Origin: Aquimonas sp002352135
GTDB lineage: Bacteria; Pseudomonadota; Gammaproteobacteria; Xanthomonadales; Xanthomonadaceae
Reading direction: 5' to 3'
DNA: 12,823 nt
Assembly (NCBI GenBank): GCA_035440755.1
Contig: DAORND010000081.1
Location: forward strand, 1 to 12,823
Each line of letters opens with the position of its first letter. Within the stretch, counting starts at the first letter, position 1. The translations under genes and the position numbers were made by a program. Below, one piece after another: positions 8,401-12,823 of the stretch. The notes beneath the pieces were generated by a model. It searched no databases. It was not told the origin of the DNA and saw only the letters and a list, made by a program, of their open reading frames with translations.

Positions 8401-9660
8401 GGCCTGCGCGACCGCATCATTCTGCAGACCGATGGCGGCCTGAAGACCGGCCTCGATGTGTTGAAGGCCGCCTTGCTGGGCGCGGACAGTTTCGGTTTCG
8501 GCACCGCGCCGATGATCGCGCTGGGCTGCAAATACCTGCGCATCTGTCATCTCAACAACTGCGCCACTGGCGTCGCGACCCAACACCACGTGCTGCGGCA
8601 GAAGCACTTCAAGGGCCTGCCCGAACAAGTGATGGCCTACTTCGTCGGCGTGGTGGAAGAGCTGCGCACCTACATGGCGCGGCTTGGCATTCGCACCCTG
8701 AAGGAACTGGTGGGCCGCACCGATCTGTTGCAGCAAACCCAGGGCCTGAGTGGGCGTCGACAGCGCATCGATCTGCGCGCCCTGCTGTCGCCCGCGCCCG
8801 AGCCACCGGCAGCGGCCTGTTGTCCCGGCAAACCGACGCGCGAGAGCAATGTGCTGCAGCAGGCCCTGCTGGATCAGGTCGGGCCCGCGATCCGCGACGC
8901 ACGCGGCGGCGAATTCCACTTCGCGGTCAGCAATGTGCATCGCGCGGTCGGCACCGCGCTGTCCGGCTTGATTGCCGAAACGCATGGCAACACGCGCATG
9001 GCCAGCACGCCAGTTCGACTGAACCTCACCGGCAGCGTCGGGCAAAGCTTCGGCGCCTTCAATGCCGGTGGCCTGGAGCTTCGTCTGGTCGGCGAAGCCA
9101 ACGACTACGTCGGCAAGGGCATGGCAGGTGGCTTGATCACCGTCGCACCGCCCGCCGACGCGCGCTACGAAGCCCGCCAATCCGCCATTCTCGGCAACAC
9201 CTGTCTCTACGGCGCCACCGGTGGCGAACTGTTCGCAGCGGGCACCGCCGGGCAGCGCTTTGCGGTGCGCAACTCGGGCGCGACGGCGGTCGTCGAAGGC
9301 GTGGGCGATCACTGCTGCGAATACATGACCGGCGGTGTGGTCTGCGTGCTCGGCAACACCGGGCTGAACTTCGGCGCGGGCATGACCGGCGGCTTCGCCT
9401 ACGTGCTCGATCTGGATCGCGGCTTTGTGGATCGCTACAACCACGAGCTGATCGACTTGAACCGCATCTCGCTGGAAGGTCTCGAAGCGCACATGCAGCA
9501 CCTGCGCGGCCTGATCCTGCGTCATGTGGAACTCACCGGCAGCGCGTGGGGCAGCGAGATTCTCGATGACTTCCGTGGCTATCTGCCGCGCTTCTGGCTG
9601 GTCAAACCCAAGGCCGCCGGTATTTCTTCTCTGGTCGACGCACTGCGGAGGGCCGCATGA
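5406..9660 (+). CDS. gltB: glutamate synthase (NADPH) large subunit, interrupted by an assembly gap
   Basis: Alpha subunit of glutamate synthase: releases ammonia from glutamine and channels it to 2-oxoglutarate to give glutamate. Visible are 48 codons before the 100-N gap and 1336 after it. Seen: propeptide MSEQTT..HDG followed by catalytic C28 in DGCGFGLIAQL (TGT at 5487-5489), the residue exposed by propeptide cleavage in class II amidotransferases; glutaminase motifs FHQRFSTNT and LAHNGEINTIRGNR; the central domain; the FMN barrel with GQLPGHKV, SPPPHHDIYSIEDL and ISGYDGGTGASPL; the 3Fe-4S cysteines of GCKYLRICHLNNCATG (codons at 8527, 8545, 8560); and the C-terminal GXGXG beta-helix (AGGLITV, LYGATGGELF, GGVVCVLG). 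Codons meet both gap edges exactly, so the apparent change of frame comes from the filler length and is not evidence of a frameshift. GTG 5331 is a less likely upstream start. Confidence 0.95.
5550..5649. other. assembly gap of 100 N inside gltB
   Basis: Exactly 100 N bases, a usual placeholder for a gap of unknown size. The last codon before it (GGA, 5547-5549) and the first after it (AAT, 5650-5652) are both complete, so the true gap should be a multiple of three. Against the remembered Escherichia coli GltB, about 110 residues are missing between IVQAG and NAERG, including the HRG and DGKTGDGCG motifs, so the real gap is nearer 330 bases. Confidence 0.9.
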
Positions 9661-11078
9661 AACGCAACCCCATGCATTTTTTGTCCGCGCCGCGCGCGAT
9701 GCCGGCGGAAGTGCCGGTCAAGGTCCGCATCCTGGATGGCCGCGAGATCTACGGCCAGTACGACGCGGCCGAAGCCGCCGATCAGGCTGCGCGTTGCCTC
9801 GACTGCGGCAACCCGTATTGCGAGTGGAAATGCCCGGTCCACAACTACATCCCGAACTGGCTGGATCTGATCCGTCAGGGCCGCATCTTCGAGGCCGCCG
9901 AACTCTCACATCAGACCAATCCGCTGCCCGAAGTGTGTGGCCGCGTCTGCCCGCAGGATCGCCTGTGCGAAGGCGCCTGCACACTCAACGAGGATTTCGG
10001 TGCCGTCACCATCGGCAGCATCGAACGCTACATCACCGACACCGCACTGGCTCAAGGCTGGCGGCCCGATCTGTCGCGCGTGCAGCCCAGCGGCAAGCGC
10101 GTCGCCATCGTCGGCGCGGGTCCGGCGGGCTTGGCCTGTGCCGATGTGCTGGCCCGGCAAGGCATCCAGGCCGTGGTGTTTGATCGACATCCCGAAATCG
10201 GCGGCCTGCTCAGCTTCGGCATTCCGCCCTTCAAGCTCGACAAGGACGTGATCAAACTGCGGCGCGAAGTGCTCGAAGGCATGGGCATCCAGTTCCGCCT
10301 GAACTGCGAGGTCGGCGCCGACATCGGCATGGACGAATTGCTGCGCGACTTCGATGCCGTGTTCCTCGGCATGGGCACCTACAAGGCCCAGGATGGCGGA
10401 CTGCCCGGATTGGATCTGGCGGGCGTGCAACCCGCCTTGCCCTATCTGATCGCCAATGGTCGACATGCACTCGGCATCGATCCCGAACCACCGCAGTTGT
10501 GGGGCAAACACGTACTGGTGCTGGGTGGCGGCGACACCGCGATGGACTGCAATCGCACCGCCATACGCCAAGGTGCGGCCAGCGTCAGTTGCATCTACCG
10601 ACGCGACGAAGACGACATGCCCGGCTCCAAACGCGAAACCGCCAAGGCCAGGGACGAAGGCGTCAACTTCCTGTTCCGCCTGCAACCCAAAGCCCTGCTG
10701 GGCGAGGGCCATGTGCGCGCCGTGCAAGTGGTCGAAACCCGCCTCGGCGCACCCGATGCCAAAGGCCGTCGTCAGTTCGAGGAAATCCCCGGCTCCGAAC
10801 GCGAAATCGCCGCCGATCTGGTGCTGATCGCCTTCGGCTTCCAACCCAGCCCAGCGGATTGGCTCGCCACCCACGGCGTGGCCCTGCACAGCAATGGCCG
10901 CGTGCGCGTCGGTGAAAACGGCGCCCTGCCACTGCAAACCGCCAACCCGAAAATCTTCGCCGGCGGCGACATGGTGCGCGGCGCCGACCTCGTCGTCACC
11001 GCCGTCTACGAAGGCCGCGAAGCCGCCAAATCCATTGCCACGGCAATGGGCGTGATTCGCGGCGCGAAGGCGGCGTAA
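9657..11078 (+). CDS. gltD: glutamate synthase (NADPH) small subunit
   Basis: 473-residue beta subunit: takes electrons from NADPH through FAD and iron-sulfur clusters to the large subunit. Seen: two four-cysteine sets for [4Fe-4S] clusters (C47, C50, C55, C59 in CLDCGNPYCEWKC; C94, C98, C104, C108 in CGRVCPQDRLCEGAC), FAD-binding VGAGPAGLA (152-160) with PEIGGLLSFGIP (179-190), NADPH-binding GGGDTAMD (290-297) with the RR of IYRRDEDDMPG (313-323), and the second FAD contact FAGGDMVRGADLVV (434-447). Length is normal. The ATG overlaps the gltB stop as ATGA, and GGAGGG (9647-9652) lies just upstream inside gltB, so the subunits are made from one message with coupled translation. Two hairpins follow the stop, and the next gene (intI) points back towards it. 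Confidence 0.97.
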   Translation: MKRNPMHFLSAPRAMPAEVPVKVRILDGREIYGQYDAAEAADQAARCLDCGNPYCEWKCPVHNYIPNWLDLIRQGRIFEAAELSHQTNPLPEVCGRVCPQDRLCEGACTLNEDFGAVTIGSIERYITDTALAQGWRPDLSRVQPSGKRVAIVGAGPAGLACADVLARQGIQAVVFDRHPEIGGLLSFGIPPFKLDKDVIKLRREVLEGMGIQFRLNCEVGADIGMDELLRDFDAVFLGMGTYKAQDGGLPGLDLAGVQPALPYLIANGRHALGIDPEPPQLWGKHVLVLGGGDTAMDCNRTAIRQGAASVSCIYRRDEDDMPGSKRETAKARDEGVNFLFRLQPKALLGEGHVRAVQVVETRLGAPDAKGRRQFEEIPGSEREIAADLVLIAFGFQPSPADWLATHGVALHSNGRVRVGENGALPLQTANPKIFAGGDMVRGADLVVTAVYEGREAAKSIATAMGVIRGAKAA

Positions 11079-11089
11079 GCGTTCGCCAA

Positions 11090-11111
11090 GCGCGAATTAC
11101 CTGATTCGCGC
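11090..11111 (+). terminator. hairpin just after gltD, possible terminator
   Basis: GCGCGAAT (11090-11097) and ATTCGCGC (11104-11111) form an 8-bp stem with a 6-base loop, starting 11 bases after the gltD stop. No T tract follows. Position and stem suggest the end of the gltBD message. Confidence 0.5.
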
Positions 11112-11145
11112 GCTCGGTCAGCCGGAATCAAGAAGGCCGAAGCCC

Positions 11146-11171
11146 ATCCTCTCCCTGATGTCGGGGAGGAT
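11146..11171. repeat. second hairpin between gltD and intI, repeat-like
   Basis: ATCCTCTCC (11146-11154) pairs with GGGGAGGAT (11163-11171), 9 bp with one T-G wobble and an 8-base loop, followed by TTTGGGGGCG. The pattern recalls the dispersed CCCTCTCC..GGAGAGGG..TTGGGG intergenic repeats of Xanthomonas-like genomes; that likeness is from memory. It may also help end transcripts of the convergent gltD and intI. The rest of 11079-11220 shows no gene. Confidence 0.4.
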
Positions 11172-11220
11172 TTGGGGGCGCTAGGAACGGCTTGCGCGCA
11201 AAGTCAGTCCAATGCGGACA

Positions 11221-12216
11221 TCACAGGGCATCCAGCGGGCTCAATACACCCCGCCCGCCTTTGTTGAGCACATGCGTATAGATCATCGTGGTCGCGACAT
11301 CTGCATGCCCCAGCAATTCCTGCACTGTGCGAATGTCGTATCCGGCCTGCAACAAATGCGTGGCAAACGAATGGCGCAAGGTATGCGGCGTGGCGAGTTT
11401 GGTCAGATCGGCTGCCTGTACGGCCTTTTTCATTGCACGTTGCAGCAGCTTTTCGTCCATATGGTGACGTCGCAGCGCACCACTGCGCGGGTCGGTTGAA
11501 TAGCTGCCCGCGCTAAACACGTACTGCCACGCCCATTCCTTTGCCGCATTGGGATACTTGCTCGCCAGCGCGTAAGGCAAATACACCTCGCCACGGCCCA
11601 TCGCCAAGTCGTCGTCAAACATCGCCCGACGCGCGCGGAGCTGCGTCTGCAAGGGCGCGATCAATGCCGTCGGCAACATCGTTACGCGATCCTTTGCGCC
11701 CTTGCCATCGCGCACCAGAATCTCCGCACGCTCAAAGTCAATGTCCTTGACGCGCATGCGGACCACTTCCATCAAACGCATGCCCGTGCCGTACAACAAT
11801 CGCGCCATCAATCCATGAACCCCGGACATACGATCCAACACCAACGTCACTTCGCGCTGCGTCAGTACCACTGGCAACCGAGCGGGACGTTTGGCGCGAA
11901 TCACTTCATCCATCCAGGGCAAGTCAACGCCCAATACATCGCGATACAGAAACAACAACGCCGACAGGGCCTGATTCTGGGTGGACGCCGCCACGTTGCC
12001 GTCCACCGCCAAATGCGAGAGAAACGCCTCGACCTCGGCCACACCCATGTCTTTCGGATGGCGTTTGCCATGGAACACGATGAAGCGCTTGACCCAATGC
12101 ACGTACTGTGTTTCCGTGCGGATGCTGTAGTGCTTCAAGCGCACCTTAGCGCGGACCTGATCCAACAACTTTGGTGGCGGTGCTGCTGTGGTTGGCACAG
12201 GTGTGTTCGCGATCAT
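11221..12216 (-). CDS. intI: integron integrase (tyrosine recombinase IntI)
   Basis: 331-residue tyrosine recombinase that inserts and excises gene cassettes by attC x attI and attC x attC recombination. Seen: N-terminal core-binding domain (LLDQVRAKVRLKHYSIRTE..YVHWVKRF), catalytic R147 (LLYGTGMRLMEV), K172 (DGKGAKDR), H278 and R281 (PHTLRHSF), H304 (LLGHADV) and nucleophile Y313 (TTMIYTHV). The IntI-only insertion that separates these from XerC/D is present at 219-238 (SKYPNAAKEWAWQYVF), followed by STDPRSG..RRHHMDE. It ends GVLSPLDAL, as class 1 IntI does before its short tail. Residue numbers run one above those of IntI1. I choose ATG 12216 because it gives the usual IntI start; ATG 12273 in the same frame would add 19 residues and begin inside the attI repeats. 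Neither has a good ribosome site. Intact and probably functional. Confidence 0.95.
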   Translation of the reverse strand: MIANTPVPTTAAPPPKLLDQVRAKVRLKHYSIRTETQYVHWVKRFIVFHGKRHPKDMGVAEVEAFLSHLAVDGNVAASTQNQALSALLFLYRDVLGVDLPWMDEVIRAKRPARLPVVLTQREVTLVLDRMSGVHGLMARLLYGTGMRLMEVVRMRVKDIDFERAEILVRDGKGAKDRVTMLPTALIAPLQTQLRARRAMFDDDLAMGRGEVYLPYALASKYPNAAKEWAWQYVFSAGSYSTDPRSGALRRHHMDEKLLQRAMKKAVQAADLTKLATPHTLRHSFATHLLQAGYDIRTVQELLGHADVATTMIYTHVLNKGGRGVLSPLDAL

Positions 12217-12250
12217 GAAGTCTTTGAAAATCAACAAAGTGGGATCACAG

Positions 12251-12315
12251 CCCTTGAATATACACCTACCCATAACTGAATATACACCGCTTGCGGTGTA
12301 TATTGGACGTTAGAT
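12251..12315 (+). other. attI: probable attI recombination site
   Basis: The stretch between intI and the first cassette ends in a simple-site core GTTAGAT (12309-12315) matching GTTRRRY; the crossover would fall between G12309 and T12310. The left limit is set by analogy with the roughly 65-bp attI1 and is not defined by the sequence. It contains the direct and inverted repeats described separately. It does not resemble the attI1 sequence I remember, so this would be a different attI class. Confidence 0.7.
12255..12304. promoter_or_regulatory. triple repeat and palindrome in attI / intI promoter region
   Basis: TGAATATACACC occurs at 12255-12266 and again at 12277-12288, exactly 22 bases apart (two helical turns). 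A third, inverted copy GGTGTATATT lies at 12295-12304. The second and third copies form a 12-bp perfect inverted repeat, AATATACACCGC / GCGGTGTATATT (12279-12290, 12293-12304), around TT. Each copy contains TATATT (one mismatch from a -10 box): on the minus strand towards intI at 12257-12262 and 12279-12284, and on the plus strand towards the cassettes at 12299-12304, the last with a weak -35 CTGAAT (12276-12281) 17 bases before it. Operator or integrase-binding sites overlapping the intI and cassette promoters are both possible. Confidence 0.6.
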
Positions 12316-12411
12316 GCCAGATTTGGCGTTGCGTATGCTCACAGAAAATCGATAGCCGCAAGACTGTTTTTGGCAACTCATAGCCACTACTATTTCTCCT
12401 TCATGCCGTAG

Positions 12412-12416
12412 AGGAG
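12412..12416 (+). promoter_or_regulatory. ribosome binding site deciding the qac start
   Basis: AGGAG with a 7-base spacer before GTG 12424. It favours the GTG over the in-frame TTG at 12418, which is only 1 base after AGGAG, and gives the MKNWLFL opening shared by the QacE family. Confidence 0.8.
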
Positions 12417-12423
12417 ATTGCAC

Positions 12424-12756
12424 GTGAAGAACTGGCTCTTTCTGGCTATTGCAATCTTTGGTGAGGTCGTCGCAACTTCCGCACTGAAGTCCAGCCATGG
12501 ATTCACCAAGTTAGTTCCTTCTGTTGTAGTTGTGGCTGGCTACGGGCTTGCGTTCTATTTCCTCTCTCTCGCACTCAAGTCCATCCCGGTCGGCATTGCT
12601 TATGCTGTTTGGGCTGGCCTCGGCATCGTACTTGTGGCAGCTATCGCTTGGATCTTCCATGGCCAGAAACTAGACTTGTGGGCGTTCGTTGGCATGGGAC
12701 TTATCGTTAGTGGCGTCGCCGTTCTAAATCTGCTATCCAAGGTCAGCGCACATTGA
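12424..12756 (+). CDS. small multidrug resistance exporter, QacE/QacF/QacH-like (quaternary ammonium compounds)
   Basis: 110-residue inner-membrane proton-coupled exporter of the SMR family; members work as antiparallel dimers and expel quaternary ammonium compounds and cationic dyes. Four hydrophobic helices are visible: about 3-21, 31-50, 57-78 and 86-104. Seen: essential membrane Glu E14 in FGEVVATSALKSS (12-24), Y40 and Y60, SIPVGIAYAVWAGLG (53-67) with W63, and the C-terminal LNLLSKVSAH. From memory it is very close to integron-borne QacE, QacF and QacH, full-length and without the altered C-terminus of QacEdelta1; which named allele is nearest needs an alignment, so no symbol is given. 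Start GTG. It is carried on a cassette with its own attC and is transcribed away from intI, from an integron Pc or a promoter in its leader; I see no convincing promoter in the leader. Confidence 0.93.
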   Translation: MKNWLFLAIAIFGEVVATSALKSSHGFTKLVPSVVVVAGYGLAFYFLSLALKSIPVGIAYAVWAGLGIVLVAAIAWIFHGQKLDLWAFVGMGLIVSGVAVLNLLSKVSAH

Positions 12757-12761
12757 CCGGG

Positions 12762-12823
12762 CTGGCATCTAACAATTCATTCAAGCCGACGCCGCTTCGC
12801 GGCGCGGCTTAATTCAGGCGTTA
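12762..12823 (+). other. attC: attC site (59-base element) of the qac cassette, running to the window end
   Basis: Outer core ATCTAAC (12767-12773, RYYYAAC) pairs with GTTAGAT at the cassette's left junction; the 3' core GTTA starts at 12820 and is cut by the window. Inside, AAGCCG (12783-12788) pairs with CGGCTT (12805-12810) and CGCCGC (12790-12795) with GCGGCG (12799-12804), loop TTC, leaving A12789 as the single extrahelical base that guides folded bottom-strand recombination. About 60 bp, the short type. It looks nearly identical to the aadA-type attC of class 1 integrons, from memory. Confidence 0.93.

Larger units (their letters stand above)
12310..12820 (+). mobile_element. first integron gene cassette (qac), 511 bp
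   Basis: Borders are fixed by sequence: GTTAGATGCCAG at the left junction (12309-12320) is the exact reverse complement of CTGGCATCTAAC (12762-12773), the outer arm of the attC at the right end, as expected when a circular cassette is opened between G and TT. The cassette holds one gene in the usual orientation, a 114-base leader (12310-12423) without a gene, and its attC. Base composition is lower than the host: I count 43-47% G+C over 12301-12420 and 50-55% over 12481-12600, against 62% for a sample of gltB (8041-8100), which supports foreign origin. Confidence 0.92.

Noticed and set aside
6472..9525. A very long open frame (about 1,000 codons) on the strand opposite gltB
   Set aside because: It lies entirely antisense to gltB, whose protein matches the family throughout. 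Long antisense open frames are common in high-GC genes, and its translation shows no recognisable domain.
11221..12216. intI as a XerC/XerD-type chromosome-dimer recombinase
   Set aside because: The IntI-only insertion between the catalytic motifs, the adjacent GTTAGAT core and the cassette with attC identify it as an integron integrase.
12217..12320. LexA (SOS) box controlling intI
   Set aside because: I looked for CTG-N10-CAG and found none. A LexA of different specificity in this lineage remains possible, but nothing here shows it.
12424..12756. A native SugE/EmrE-type SMR gene of the chromosome
   Set aside because: It is closed by an attC, has cassette borders, lower GC than its surroundings, and a QacE-type sequence; SugE proteins differ in motif and length.
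12301..12823. CRISPR-like array from repeated elements at the right end
   Set aside because: The repeats are attI/attC recombination sites and a palindrome; there are no regular repeat-spacer units.

Overview
The window is a 12.8 kb stretch of high-GC chromosome from a draft assembly: positions 5550-5649 are 100 N bases. It most likely comes from a gammaproteobacterium of the Lysobacterales (Xanthomonadales), perhaps Rhodanobacteraceae-like. I infer this from the style of the housekeeping proteins, from the secreted protein ending in a DGFE-type tail, and from a class-1-like integron integrase. No rRNA or other strong marker confirms it.

Layout. (1) 1-1389: the start of a 3-hydroxyisobutyrate-dehydrogenase-family gene (minus strand, cut by the left edge), divergent from a LOG-family phosphoribohydrolase gene. 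(2) 1480-3543: a secreted beta-helix-like protein with a signal peptide. It is convergent with the next pair across a 13-bp hairpin. (3) 3591-4486, minus strand: msrC (free methionine-R-sulfoxide reductase), overlapping by 4 bases a gene for a short TfoX C-terminal-domain protein. (4) 4602-5264: bioD, divergent from msrC. (5) 5406-11078: gltB and gltD, the two subunits of NADPH glutamate synthase, overlapping by 4 bases; gltB holds the assembly gap. (6) 11221-12823: the head of an integron, with intI on the minus strand, an attI region, and a first cassette carrying a QacE-family small multidrug exporter, closed by a complete-looking attC site. The window ends on the first three bases of the next cassette slot.

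Most of the window is core metabolism: nitrogen assimilation, biotin synthesis, methionine repair and metabolite proofreading. The accessory part is the right end. There the integrase keeps every catalytic residue, and the cassette borders can be fixed to the base because the first 12 bases at the junction are the exact reverse complement of the outer arm of the cassette's attC. The qac cassette resembles cassettes of clinical class 1 integrons, yet it sits directly beside gltD with no transposon genes visible. The attI region carries three copies of AATATACACC, two direct and one inverted, the last two forming a near-perfect palindrome; I do not recognise this arrangement.

No gene-free stretch is longer than about 210 bases (12217-12423, holding attI, the repeats and the cassette leader). 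I see no tRNA, rRNA, CRISPR array or insertion sequence.
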